A DNA stretch of 64,000 nucleotides from Closterium sp. NIES-65 (GCA_948144175.1 CANXME010002010.1:992001-1056000); one strand, 5' to 3'; counted from the first letter of the stretch, positions 52,757 through 63,841 are shown. Numbers and translations are program-made. The notes: generated from the sequence alone by a model not told the origin.

Positions 52757-55557
52757 GAGAGGGGATGATGGTGATACCTGCCAGGGAGCTATGGGTGCTA
52801 GGGTGGGTGGAGAGGGAGCAGCAGTGGGTGGTGAGGCAGCGAGGGTGAGGGATGTGGAGTGGGAGGCGTGCTTGTCTCGCGCATGGATGGCTGTCAGGCA
52901 GGGGCAGGCCGTTCCAGCTGAGCTTGTAGGGAAGTGCACGGGCGCGGCTGGTGCAGAGGCAGGGAATGGCGGTGGCGGTAGAGGCGGAGAGGGCGGGCGA
53001 GACGGGGCGAGTGGGGGGATTGCGGTGTGGTGGGCGGACGTGCGTGTGCGGGAGGAGGAGAGGGGGGAGGCGGAGGATATGTGGCAGGGGAGGGACGTGC
53101 TGAGGAAGGGGCGAGAGCAGATGGAGAGGGAGAAGAAACGAGGCGTGACAGGAGGGTTGGGTATGGAGGAGATGGTGAGTGAGTGGAAGGGGGCAGAGCA
53201 GGTGCGAGCAGAGATGCTGCTGGCGTCTGCGGGTGTGCAGGTGAGTATGCGCATGCTGCAGTGCGCCCAGGACCACCTCTCTTCATGGCTGGCGCACTTC
53301 CACTCTGCCCTGCCCTCCTCCTCGCACCACGTGTGCTCTCCTCAACCTGCAACGCCATCCACTGCTGCTACCCCTGCGTCACCTTCAGCGTCTCCCACTG
53401 CTGCCAGTGCCGCCAGTGCTGCAAGGGTAGTCGCAGCGCCAGCAGAGGAGGCAGCGGCACGGCAGGTGGGTCAGGAGCCATGCATGCCCCCTCCTCCACC
53501 CATCGGCCCTCTCCAACAAAAGTTAGCGCTCTGGTTCTACCGCTGGCTGTCCCGCCTCTCCGCCCTGCTGTCTGCTCTGCGCCACCTCCTCGCCCTGCCC
53601 GCCGCTGGCCCACACCTGCCCCGCCTGCACGCCGCCGTCTCCCTGCTCTCCTGCTCCTTCCACTGCCCCAAGCTCACCTCGTGCTGCCACGTGGACGACG
53701 TGTCACTACCGTGGGTGCCAAGGGGTGATGTGCAGAGAGTGGCGAGCAGCGGGGCGAGTGGGGAGATGGAGAGGTGGAGGGCAGTGGAGATGGTAGAGAG
53801 TGCGTGGGAGAGGGAGTACGTGGCAAGGTGGAGGGCAGCACAGCACGTGGCGCGCACCGGAGGTGTCGATTGCTCTTCTTGCCTGCTCTCTTGTCTGCAA
53901 CAGGTGTGTGTGTGCGACCCATGCTCAGTCTGGTGCATGCCAGTCTGGTGCATGCCAGTCTGGTGCATGCCAGTCTGGTGCATGCCGGTCTGGTGCATGC
54001 CAGTCTGGTGCATGCCAGTCTGGTGCATGCCAGTCTGGTGCATGCCAGTCTGGTGCATGCCAGTCTGGTGCATGCCAGTCTGGTGCATGCCAGTCTGGTG
54101 CATGCCAGTCTGGTGCATGCCGGTCTGGTGCATGCCAGTCTGGTGCATGCCAGTCTGGTGCATGCCAGTCTGGTGCATGCCAGTCTGGTGCATGCCAGTC
54201 TGGTGCATGCCAGTCTGGTGTGGCTTGTGTGTTGGACAACCGCTCTTTGCAACCCTTTTGTCGCCACGTGTCCTATTGACCCACACTGTGTAACATGCAT
54301 CGACAAGCCAACTCAGTAATGCCGTGTGCTCTTCCGTACCCCATGCAGGTTCTACGTGCTTCCACTCTCAGCGCCTCAGCCCATGCCTCTGCAACGACCA
54401 GAACCCCAGTCGCAGCACATGCACCACCCTCCCCACACGCTGCTCTCCTTAGCTTCCTCCCCCTCATTGAGCATTCCCTCTCACTCCTCCCTGTCACCAT
54501 GTTCTCCTGCTCCCGCTCCGCCATCCTCCCCTCCCGTACTGCCACCCCTCTTCACCACCTCTTCTCCTCCCTCCTCCTCCACCCCTTGCCTACCAACCGT
54601 GCCTCTCCTCCGACCCGCGATGACCACAAGCCTGCCCGCCCATGCTGGCCGCACCACATGTGTCACACGCTGTTACACCCCACGCTTGCTGCGCTGCTGC
54701 TCCACGACCTGCCGGCACAGGGACAGGCGGCCAGGGCGTATGACAGCAGCAAGGCAGGTGGAAGCAGACTGGGGTATGGCTTGGGTGCTGGGGAGATGAG
54801 CAGAGGGGAGGGGAGGGGCAGTGACGCACATGCGGGTGAGGTGAATCATGGACCGTTTGCATTGGGGAGAGCCGAGCAAGCAGCAGCACATGGGTCTGTG
54901 CCTGCTGGCCAGTCATGCTGGCAGGGAGAAGTGAATGTGACAGCAGAGGACGCATGGGGAATCACGCTGCTGTTCCTCACATGCATGCTCAATCCGCACC
55001 CCCACAGCTGCCGCTCAAGGGACAAAGACTGGGGGTTGATGGAGCTGGAGGCACGCATGCGCGTGGCGTGTGAGCGAGGCAACCCTCTCATGGCTCCCTC
55101 CATTGCCGGGTTCACTCACGCCCTCTCTGCCCGTGCCTTGCTGCATCAGGCGTCGCCCCTCCCCAACGTGCATAGGGACTCTGGCAGGCTGCTCCACTTC
55201 CCCTGGAAGGCCTCCCTGCTGCCACTTGCCCCGACACTTGCTCCTGTTCCCGCCATCCCACTCCTCCCCCACCCTCCTGCTGCCATCTTCAACGTCTCAC
55301 CCCCGCTTGCAAATGTGCTGTTTGACTTGCTGAGTCACCTGCTGCCCACCTTGCTTGCCATGCGGGCAAGGGGAGAGGGGGTGACCGGTGGACCGGGCCG
55401 GATGGGGAGAAGCGAATGTGGGGAGGGGATGTATCCATGGGAGCTGATGCATGCTTTTGAGGAATTTGGTATGGGCATGGTCGAGATTGCTCCATCTCAG
55501 TTTCAAGCTTTTTGGAAGAGGTTTCCAAATACAATTGGCCGGTCAGGCAAAGTGTGA
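44532..55557 (+). CDS. UvrD-like SF1 helicase/ATPase with TPR-like repeats (TRANK1-like), 14 exons
   Basis: Exons as I read them: 44532-44724, 44870-45215, 45707-45923, 46166-46423, 46629-46827, 47048-47224, 47520-47763, 48173-49922, 50104-50208, 50577-50776, 50892-51171, 51331-51664, 51916-53903, 54349-55557. All junctions keep phase and total 7500 nt (2499 residues). Introns are GT-AG except the fourth, which looks GC-AG. Motifs: Walker A GRSGTGKTT (about residue 462, across the exon 6-7 join), DEVQD (944), GDTAQSI (973), RNYRTHR (1063), EECKGLEFQ (1154), VAVTRAK (1243), matching SF1A motifs I-VI. A long acidic low-complexity insert separates motifs I and II. TPR-like helices (GDYEAAQASYERAGD, 1325; CYQKLGQFAEAADCY, 1450) follow. 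The C-terminus is Ser/Ala/Pro-rich. The resemblance to TPR and ankyrin repeat-containing protein 1 is inference; no ankyrin repeats were seen. MAEGWLAK at 44538 is an alternative start with better context. Confidence 0.85.
45245..45640 (+). repeat. Intron 2 repeats (CCCATGC heptamers and related)
   Basis: CCCCATG-type heptamers at about 45255-45335, three copies of a unit with CAACCATTTACTCTCATGCA (45362-45415), then CATGCCCCTACATGCCCATG repeats (45530-45630). Non-coding; lies between exons 2 and 3. Confidence 0.8.
50487..50550 (+). repeat. TCTCC pentanucleotide array in intron 9
   Basis: About 12 perfect TCTCC units just before the pyrimidine tract of the exon 10 acceptor, so it extends that tract. 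Confidence 0.9.
51798..51835. repeat. Perfect 38-bp palindrome in intron 12
   Basis: TCGAAATCACTTTTGAGAA and its exact reverse complement, centred on AATT, with no loop. Each arm is bordered on its outer side by a copy of ACTCATGCTCTT. Confidence 0.9.
53923..54218 (+). repeat. 15-bp tandem repeat in intron 13, about 19-20 copies
   Basis: CCAGTCTGGTGCATG repeated with very few changes (CCGGTC in two units). Being a multiple of three, it reads as VWCMP repeats if intron 13 is retained, up to a stop at about 54291. Confidence 0.95.
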
Positions 55558-55772
55558 CTGGCTGTCGGATAGAGCTGGGGAGATAAGACCCGGACCCAAA
55601 ATCGCTCGAAAGGGATTGACACTACTGACATGAATACTAGTATTCGGTATTCCGATATTCTACATTGGGTTTCCCACTGCAAGGTAAAGGTTATCAGATT
55701 CCAGACTTTTACTGTATCAGTCTAATGTGCCTGGTTCTCGTACGGTACTTGTGTGCCGGGTCTGATGGATCA

Positions 55773-56816
55773 TGTTGGGATAAAAAATAGCCCTTAGGAT
55801 CTTTTCAGGGGTGAACTCTGGGTAAACTGATGTAGTAGCGGAAGCGTTTAATGAAGAGTTGTGAACCACCTTGCGCTAGTATGTGAGGGCAAAGTTGATT
55901 GATTAAAGCGGAGAAATACAAGATTATATAAGAGTACCGTATTCTCCCGGACATAACACCCGGGGGTATTATGATAACCACAGGGAAAAAAGGGGGGGGG
56001 TCCTCTCAACGGAAAATCCTATATAATACCCGGGTGGTTATATATGGTATATTTTAATGCAAGAGGATTCTCAAATTAGACAGTTTGGGTGTTTCAATGG
56101 TCGTTTTAACATCACAGTTTGAGGCGAGAATGTGAGTTTTGGCAAGAATGTGAGTTTCACCTTTCGGGCCACTTGCAGCGGAAGATTCGCCAGCGTGGCA
56201 ACTTCCTAGAATGTGGGATGGGGGAAATGTCCACTTGCAGCGAAAGATTCGCCAGGGTGGCGACAGTGAGATTGTGGGAGGGGGAAATGTTGGCGGATTC
56301 TAAGTGCAAGTACGCGCGAAATTTCATTTAGGAAGCAATTCTCGCGATATTCCCCTGTAAGGAATCAGACTCGATAACAACTATAATAGGAATCCGTAAG
56401 AAAAGGGGGGTGTTATAGAAAATCATCCAAAAAGGGGGGTATAGTAGAAACGAGGTCGCCCATAGCACCCACCCCGCACAAGCTACCCGGGGGTGTACTA
56501 TCATGGGGGGGTGTTTTGTCCGGGAGATTACGGTACAAGGAATACGAAGAGATACGGTTCCAACTGTTTTACTGTTTGCTGTTGCGGTTCGATACAGTGA
56601 TGACTCGGGCAACTGCTCTGTAACGAGTCAGTTGTGTGTCCTTGCTGTCGTGCTGTACTTGTCAGGTCAAAGGTCGCTGACCTTTGACTTTCGCGTAACC
56701 TCCAGCAACTGCTCAACCTCCGAGGGTTGACTCGCCAGTGCTTCGATATGCTTCGCTTCGCTTCTGACTTGGTGTTTCGACACAACATAGGCGCTTAGAG
56801 TTAATTGTTTCCAACA
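55773..56816 (-). repeat. 3' LTR of copia F, with nested TIR element
   Basis: TGTTGGGATAAAAAATAGCC to GTTTCCAACA. The LTR continues on both sides of the insertion at 55937-56533. Confidence 0.92.
55937..56533. mobile_element. TIR element (MITE-like) nested in the LTR of copia F
   Basis: 597 bp with 25-bp terminal inverted repeats starting CCGTATTCTCCCGGAC and, on the other strand, CCGTAATCTCCCGGAC (two mismatches). TA flanks both ends (55935-55936 and 56534-56535) and the intact right LTR shows the unfilled site. No transposase. A TA duplication suggests the Tc1/mariner/pogo type, but flanking C bases leave a 3-bp TAC alternative. Internally there is a direct repeat around GATTCGCCAG (about 56180 and 56245). 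Confidence 0.85.
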
Positions 56817-59352
56817 CTCCCCTTCGCTTCTGGAGTGTCGCTCCTGGTGACGTGGCTCTGTCCAGTCAGCAGCATGCAGTACTCGAACTTCTGCTTTCTG
56901 AGCTTCTTGATCAAGTAGTCAGCTGCCATCTCGGACGTGGGGCAGTATGACAGCTCGAGTCTCCCCTTCTCGATCTCATCCTTCACGAAGAAGTATCGCA
57001 GGGCGATGTGTTTCGTCCTATTCGCGAAGCCGTTCTTGTTGGCTATGTGAATGGCCGACTGGTTGTCGCAGAACAGGGTAAAGCTTGGTAACTGGGCTAG
57101 CTTGGCTTCCTCCAGGAGTTCGCGAAGGTACAGTCCTTCCTTGGTGGCTGAGCAGAGTGCGATATATTCTGCTTCAGCTGAAGAGAGGGCGATTAATTCT
57201 TGTTTGTTCGACTGCCAGGAGATAGGACCGATAGGCTCGAAGCGGTAGATGTAGCCGGTGCGGGAGCGCCTCTTGTCGGAGTCGCCGGCGTGATCGGCGT
57301 CGACGTACCCGATTAGCTTAGGCGTTTTAGTTGTGTTCTTATGGTAGGTCAGGCGATTGTCGGGGTGCTGACGAGGTAGTGAAGAGCGCGGTCGAGCTCC
57401 GCCAGATGTTCTGCTTCAGGTTTCTTGAGGTAGGTGGCGAGCTGGCTTGCAGAGTACGATAGGTCTGGGCGGCAGGTGACAGCTGCGAAGATGAGGCATC
57501 CCAATTTCCTCTGGTAGTCGCGTATGCCGGCGGGCTTGAGTAGAGCGGAGCCTTCCTTGTGGTTTCCTGCCGTGTAGCGGTATGGCGTGGAGATGACGCT
57601 CGGTGTGAGTGCGAAGCGCTTGGCGATGGTATCGGCGTATTTCACGGCGCTGAGGTAGATCGCGTCCTCCTCTTCCCGTATGTTGAGCCCGAGATATTGC
57701 GTGACGGTAGATGAGACTGTGAGCGTAAGGTCTTGCTGCAGCTCCCCTTTGAACCAGGTAGTGACGCTGTTGGTTGAGCCGCTATAGAGCAAATCGTCTA
57801 CATAGACGATTAGCAAGATGTAGTCGGTACCCTTTGTGAGCCGGTACATGCCTTGGTCATGAGGTAGTTGGCAGAATCCAATTCGAATGAGTCTTGCGTG
57901 CAGGTACTGCTGCCACAGCCTCGGAGCTTGTTTGATGCCATAGAGCGATTTCAGCAGCTGACAGACTTGATTAGGCTCTCCGTTGGAGCCGTGCGGTAGC
58001 TCGACGAAGATTTATGCATCGACGGGTGCGTAGAGGAAGGCGTTGGCGACGTCAATTTGCCGCAGCTTCTTTTTCTTCATGGCGGCAATCGCGAGGAGGA
58101 TTCGCAGCGAGGTGTGTTGGCTGACTGGAGCGAATGTCTCGGTGAAATCACGTCCGTGTTCCTGGTCGAAACCGCGTACGACCCAGCATGCTTTGAACTT
58201 GTCGATGGTGCCGTCAGCCCTTGTCTTCACGCGGAAGACCCACTTTCCAGTGAGAATCGTCTTGTTCCGTGCTACGCCGATAAGAACAACCTTCCAGGTG
58301 TTGCGTTCCTCCAGTGCTTTCAACTCCTTGTCCATGGCTTCGCACCATTTTTCCTTATGCTCCCCCCCCAGAGCCTGCTGAACCGTCGCAGGCTCCTTAG
58401 GAATGGCTGTCCCGTGGACTGCGGTGACGAGACCGAGTATCTGGAGTCCACTCTGTGTGTAGCGGGGAAGTGATGTGTCCGCGGGATAAGCTGCTTCGTC
58501 TCCCTCTTCTGGCGTAGGCTTGAAGTTTCGTCCTACGCGTTCTGCTTCGTTGGTGTTGACTTGTGCAGGTGTAACGTAACCGTTGTCGGCGAAATGGTAA
58601 TAGGTTTTGGCGTTGATGCTTTCGCGTGGATTCTCGTCATCCATTGGGACGTCGACGGAGTAGTAGGGGAGAGGTCCGGCTTCTTCCGAGGCTCCTTCCA
58701 CGTTTTGCTCGTCCCAGTTAGCTTCATCTTCTGCCGAATCGAAGGCTCGGGTGCCAAGAAAACCATCAGAGCGGTCGGGGTTTCCTTCTTGCAAATTGGC
58801 GAGGTAGTATCGGAAGGTGAGGTTTTCGTAGAAGATGACATCACGTGCTGCTACTGTTTCCTTTGTCTCGACGTCGAAAATCTTCCATGCCTTGTAATGT
58901 TTTTCGATGCCCAGATGTAGTCCCCACTGTGGGCGTTGGGAGAATCGGCCAGCTCGTGCAGATGGGGGCCGGTACTATACCATGCAGCTGAAGACTCTCA
59001 ACATTTTTGTGCTGCCCAGTTTTCCTGTCCACAGCAGATGCGGTGATACGTTGTTCGAAAGCGATGATGACGAGAGCAAGTTGTGCAGCTTGACGGTGTG
59101 GTCCATTGCTTCAGGCTACTGGTGGTTGGGCAGGTGCATGCCACGTAGCAGCTTGCGCATGGTGTTCTGGAGGGTCCTGTTCATCCTTTCTGCTACACCC
59201 TGCTGTTGATGGGCGTAGGGGAGAGAGATGAGTCGCTTGATTCCTCTCTCTGCCAAGTACTCCTTGAACCTCTGTGAGGTGTATTCTCCCCTCCGTCTGA
59301 CTGGAAGCTCTTGAGTTTTACTCCGGATTCTCGTTCTGCTACTGGAAGCCAT
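56817..59352 (-). pseudogene. Integrase end, reverse transcriptase and RNase H of copia F
   Basis: Minus strand. 59352-59116: integrase end with YTSQRFKEYLAERGIKRL and QQQGVAERMNRTLQ (catalytic Glu). 58794-58012: pre-RT and RT start with GKWVFRVKTRADGTIDKF and RQIDVANAFLYAPVDA, then a stop. The RT continues to 57849-57349 with YVDDLLYSGS (catalytic pair kept) and CRPDLSYSASQLATYL. RNase H, in a shifted frame, has GYVDADHAGDSDKRRS, AEAEYIAL, CDNQSAIHIANK and RTKHIALRYFFVKDE, ending near 56825. The polypurine tract (GAAGCGAAGGGGAG on the minus strand) abuts the LTR. Confidence 0.85.
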
Positions 59353-60709
59353 GCGACGAAGGCTTCGAAGGCCATGTCGCGGCTTGGAAGATTTAGGTGC
59401 CAGACGTATCGAGTGGCCGCGTCGATGAAGGTGATGGTGTAATTGTACGCGTTTTGTCCAGGCTCACGGTTGTACAGGATGTCGCTGTACACCTTCTCGA
59501 GTGGCGCGTAAGCTGGTGCGCTTGGGTTGTGGTGAGGTACGAAAGGTCAGCTTCGGGACATGTGAAGCATGTTCCACGGGCTCGCTGAAGTTCTCTGCCG
59601 TCAGTTAGGAGTAGAGAGTCTTTGTCGAGCACGCCTGCTCTTATCGTGTTATTTAACACCGTGTTGCTTGGGTGACCCATTCTTGTGTGCCAGGTTCCTT
59701 CGGTGGCGCGATCTCCGGGTGAGCGCCGATACATGTCGGAGTTGGAGTAGAAACCGGCGGTGAAGTTGGTGCTTCGGTGGACTTCTCGTTGAATCGGAGT
59801 CAGTTGCTGCGCGGGTGTTGGTGATGTGTCATCGGTGAAGATTGGTGCCGTTGAAGGACCAGCGATTGGTGTCGTTGTAACCATTGCTGTTGTTGTTGTC
59901 TCTGCTGCTGCCGATGTTGTCTCTGCTGCTGCCGATGTTGTCTCTGCTGCTGCCGGTGTTGTCTCTGCTGCTGCCGATGTTGTCTCTGCTGCTACCGGTG
60001 TTGTCTCTGCTGTTGCCGGTGTTGTTTCTGCTGCTCCCGAATGTTGTATTGTTGCTAACGCTCTTGTTCTTTCTGCTTCAGGAATGGTGTGCGAGTACCA
60101 GAATCCTTCGAGGCTCAAGTTGGGGTCAAGATCTGGTGGATGTGTCCAGGAGGTGAAGGTGACGATCCCGTCGCTGTCAGCTGTGCCAAGGTCTGGGACG
60201 AAGTCGAGGACGAAGACGTTGTTCTTCAGGACTGCCTTGCCGATGTAGAGACCTCCTCTTCCGTGGTACAACTTGAACTCTTGAGTGGTGCTATCTGCTT
60301 CAAGGTGGATGCCTTTCGCCATCAGCTGGCTGACGCTCAGTAAGTTGTAGCCGAGTCCCTCCATGATTAGTACCTTTGACATCTGTAGTATAACATTTGT
60401 CTCCCTTGACTGAAGTTGAACCACGCCTTGTTGTCGTGTGCGCAGGTTCTGATTGTTGGCAACGATAATGACGACTTCGCGTTGAAGTTGGTGCTCGCGC
60501 TGAACGAAACGTCTCGAAGAGAACATGTGCTGCCTGCAACAACTATCCAAGAACCAAGTATCTTTTCTGGACGGCTCACTTTGGGCGATAGCTGCGTACG
60601 TTGGATTCGGCTCTAGTGTCTCGCGGCGTGGCGTGCTTTCATCAAGGAGTTCTTCGGGTGAGTATGTTGGTGGTGATTCGGTGGTGCAAGAGTCGGAGAG
60701 TCTTGCCAT
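59193..60709 (-). pseudogene. Protease and integrase N-terminal part of copia F
   Basis: The frame 60709-59393 has DTWFLDSCCRQHMFSS, where the protease loop D-S-G-A has become D-S-C-C, then LLSVSQLMAKG, an Ala/Thr repeat of TTPAAAETTSAAAE type (about 59890-60050), GTWHTRMGHPSNTVL (zinc-site His) and CFTCPEA (zinc-site Cys pair). The frame 59492-59193 continues with VYSDILYNREPG (first catalytic Asp) and FIDAATRYVW and SFQSDGGENT (second Asp). Two frameshifts between 59500 and 59280. Confidence 0.85.
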
Positions 60710-60820
60710 ACAACTGACGATGTTTCTAGCTCCTTGTGCAGGTTGTCCCGTTGATGTCGTTTGAGCTTGAGCGGTGGGGTTCGCTTGTGTTGAGGCAACT
60801 TGGCTGCTTGAGGGCCGAAG

Positions 60821-62014
60821 CTATCGCTGTGGCGGTGTTGACTGTTGTCGATTCGGGCAGTGTGTGCGCGGATGTCCTGACGTCTTGCAGAGATGGCAGA
60901 ACGGAGGTACGGGCTTTGGTTGTTGTCGGTTGTTGTTGTTGTAGCGTCGCTGAGTGTGGAAAGCGAATTCCGGTGCTGGCGTCTTCCTCTTGTGCCTTTC
61001 TTCTTGCAGGTCCATGTCTTGTTGCTCGGCATGAATTTCAGAGCAAAGTGCTGCTTCGGAGATTCTTCCGTGAGCTCGGAGAATGGCTTTTGTGGCGCGC
61101 CATTGAGGACCGAGGCCGCCAATGATGACTGTCACAAAGGCGTCTTCAGATATCGACCCTCCGCATCGAAGGAGTTTGTCGCGCAATTCGCGACAGCGAC
61201 TGATATACGCCACCCCCTTCTCCCCTGGTTTCATTTCGACTGTTGTCAGTTGCGCCATTAGTCGACTCTGACTTACGCGGTCTGTTGCTTAGTACAGGCT
61301 TTTCAAGTGGTTGTATGCGAGCTCGGCGGAGTTGCCGTATCCCCGGTAAGACCGTATATTCTGTTGCTGAGTCGGGGTGATATTCCTCAGTAGGATTGTG
61401 TACGCCATCATTGACTGATAGGTGTTCTGCTGCTTCTCGTACTGTGTGCCGTTTGTTGGGTATGGCAGGGATCCGTCGAAGAAGCCGAGGATTTGCGCGC
61501 CTTCCATCGTTAGCTCGAACTCGAATGACCAGGTAAAGAAGTCCTTTACGTCGAAAGGTCTTGACGTCTGCAACTTCAGGACGTGCGCGAACTGTGACTG
61601 AACTTGTAGCGCGTCCAGTGTCTTCTCTTGTCCAGGTGCAGGCTACGGTTGTGGCATAAAGCTGACGGAGCCGCGCTGGGGCTCGTACGGAGCAAAAGTA
61701 GGTTGCTGCTGTTGATTTCCACGTGCGTAGGATGAACCATCGAGGCTCATTGGAGTCACGTCGTTGTTGTTGTTGCTGTTGTGTGACTGCGCAGGTGCCG
61801 ATTGCTGGTGTTGCTCGTAGAAGGACATAAAGGAGAAAAACTTCTCCATCATGCTCTGGTCGAAGCCTACAGGTTGATTCGCGGGAGTCTCGGTGGATGT
61901 TGCCCTGGGTCTTGTTGCCGTACCCTCCTCTGTCTGTAGGCCAGAGGCAGGAGGTGGAGTAGGAGTAGTTCCAGGAGAACCAATAGAGGAACTCCTTTCC
62001 TTCTGAGTAGCCAT
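60821..62014 (-). pseudogene. Gag of copia F
   Basis: ATG at 62014 (MATQKERSSSIGSPG). Pro/Thr/Gln-rich N-terminal region with MMEKFFSFMSFYEQHQQS, an in-frame TAG at 61643, then WSFEFELTMEGAQILGFFDG and YQSMMAYTILLRNITPTQQQ, another stop near 61289, then RCRELRDKLLRCGG and a zinc knuckle CHLCKTSGHPRTHC (CX2CX4HX4C intact). All parts are in one frame, which also continues into protease. Gag forms the particle; the knuckle binds RNA. Confidence 0.85.
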
Positions 62015-62054
62015 GTCTTCTGGTGTTGTAGGTGTCTTGATAGTTGAATTCCCC

Positions 62055-62072
62055 CTGATAGCTCTCATACCA
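62055..62072 (-). promoter_or_regulatory. Primer binding site of copia F
   Basis: The minus strand reads TGGTATGAGAGCTATC next to the 5' LTR, matching an initiator-Met tRNA end with one change. Confidence 0.75.
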
Positions 62073-62518
62073 TGTTGGGATAAAAAATAGCCCTTAGGAT
62101 CTTTGCAGGGGTGAACTCTGGGTAAACTGATGTAGTAGCGGAAGCGGTTAATGAAGAGTTGTGAACCACCTTGCGCTAGTATGTGAGGGCAAAGTTGATT
62201 GATTAAAGCAGAGAAATACAGGATTATATAAGAGTGCAAGGAATACGAAGAGATACGGTTCCAACTATTTTACTGTTTGCTGTTGCGGTTCGATACAGTG
62301 ACGACTCGGGCAACTGCTCTGTAACGAGTCAGTTGTGTGTCCTTGCTGTCGTGCTGTACTTGTCAGGTCAAAGGTCGCTGACCTTTGACTTTTCGCGTAA
62401 CCTCCAGCAACTGCTCAACCTCTGAGGGTTGACTCGCCAGTGCTTCGATATGCTTCGCTTCGCTTCTGACTTGGTGTTTCGACACGACAGAGGCGCTTAG
62501 AGTTAATTGTTTCCAACA
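62073..62518 (-). repeat. 5' LTR of copia F
   Basis: 446 bp, uninterrupted copy that serves as the empty-site control for the nested TIR element at 55937-56533. Confidence 0.95.
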
Positions 62519-62600
62519 GATCAGACTCTGTTCTGGAGAAAAAATAGAAGAACCAAGGATTTCTAGTGTGGCATAGTTGTTTTGTCTGATACCATCAACT

Positions 62601-62761
62601 TTTTTCCGAACCAACAGCCCGGACGGCAGTCCGGTATCCCTACCTACCTACTCGTCTAAACCCGTCATCGAATAGAACACGATACGAACTACTGCCACAC
62701 AAGATACGGTACCCTGTAATCCTTCGCCCAAAAGGCCGTCCGGACCGTTGGTTCGGAAAAA
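62601..62761. mobile_element. Small foldback/MITE-like element
   Basis: 27-bp inverted repeats at 62601-62627 (TTTTTCCGAACCAAC, then CCCGGACGGC) and 62735-62761 differ at two positions and enclose about 107 bp. The similarity may extend a few bases outward. I could not define a clean target-site duplication. Confidence 0.6.
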
Positions 62762-63632
62762 GGTTACTTGCCTTAGTACCGTAAGTTAATGACGATGCGC
62801 ATATTGCATATCCACCCAGCGCATGACAGTGGGTGTTGATGGTCATGAGTTATGACTCATGGCTCATGGGCAGATCAGATCACCCCTCCCTGCAAGGTGC
62901 GACAAACGACTGAAGGCCCGGCATGTGTGACTTGCATCCAACTTCAGGCCTATTCAGAGAAAGTATGGGTGAGTGAGTGGGTGAGTGAGGGGGTAAGCAC
63001 ATGCACAAAAGGTGGATCGTTGAAAAAGGCAGGGCAGGGAAGGAGATAGGAGGTAGTGCAGGGGTGGGGAAGGACAGTAAAACGGGGTGAGGAGGGGACG
63101 GGGGGGCGAGATGCACAATCGTTATCCAGCATGCACATTGCAATTTGCTCATCTAGAAGATGGGAGGGGCTGGTTCTATCAGCTGCCACACACGTCATTG
63201 CCGAGACACGCACATACCAGCCAATTCCCTAGCAGGAAACAAGGCCAGCAGGAAACACGGCCAGCAGGAAACACAGGACAGGGGCCTGTACTTCAATTAC
63301 AGAGCCAACAGCAGTTACAGTGAACAAAGAGATTCTAGCAGCAGCAGTCCTCCGAATCCCCTCCAGTTGCAACTCATTCCCTTCACACCACTCTTTGGCT
63401 TTGCAAACTTGGCAAGCACCTTAAGAACTGTCACCAATCACATTGGATCGCCTAAGCGTGCTTCTTAAGCGACGGCACCAATCACACTTGCCAATGCAAC
63501 TCCGTGTAAGAAACTGAAATTCCTGGTCTTAATGTGCATCACAGCTTTACGGAAAAGTGCAGACCTCTCACCTCCCTCCTGTCCATCGCCTTCTCCTCCC
63601 TCCTGCCTTGCCGCTCACCTTGCTGGAGTTAC
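62762..63632. other. Intergenic or untranslated region, no gene seen
   Basis: No supported exon. Contains a GTGAGTGAGTGGGTGAGTGA stretch (about 62970), a 16-bp unit AGGAAACACGGCCAGC repeated about three times (63235-63280), and possibly the 3' UTR of the minus-strand MYND gene. Confidence 0.4.
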
Positions 63633-63815
63633 TGCCACTCACAATGCCACTCACAATGCCACTCACAATGCCACTCACAATGCCACTCACAATGCCACTC
63701 ACAACACCACTCAAAACACCACTCACAACACCACTTACAACACCACTCACAACACCACTCACACACCACTCACAACACCACTCACAACACCACTCACAAT
63801 ACCACTCACAACACC
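63633..63815. repeat. 12-bp tandem repeat (ACTCACAATGCC / ACTCACAACACC)
   Basis: About 14 imperfect copies, drifting from the ACTCACAATGCC form (left) to the ACTCACAACACC form (right). It lies just downstream of the MYND exon on the minus strand, either in its following intron or its 3' UTR. Confidence 0.9.
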
Positions 63816-63841
63816 AATCGCCTTGCAACTCACCTTTCCAA

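Larger units (their letters stand above)
55773..62518 (-). mobile_element. Ty1/copia element F, complete, minus strand
   Basis: Two LTRs (left 55773-56816 including a 597-bp nested element; right 62073-62518, 446 bp) that are nearly identical once the insert is removed (445 versus 446 bp), so the insertion is young. Target-site duplication GATCA is exact (55768-55772 and 62519-62523). Minus-strand order: LTR, primer binding site, gag, protease, integrase, RT, RNase H, polypurine tract, LTR. Coding is damaged by in-frame stops in gag and frameshifts in integrase and RNase H. Its family is unrelated in LTR and leader to elements A-D, but its RT is close to that of element E. Confidence 0.93.

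Noticed and set aside
53537..54306. HQTGM, RLACT or VHASL repeat ORFs in several frames
   Set aside because: All derive from the 15-bp minisatellite in intron 13; no evidence for a separate repeat protein.
63633..63815. CRISPR-like array
   Set aside because: Units are contiguous 12-mers without spacers, in a eukaryotic intron or UTR context.
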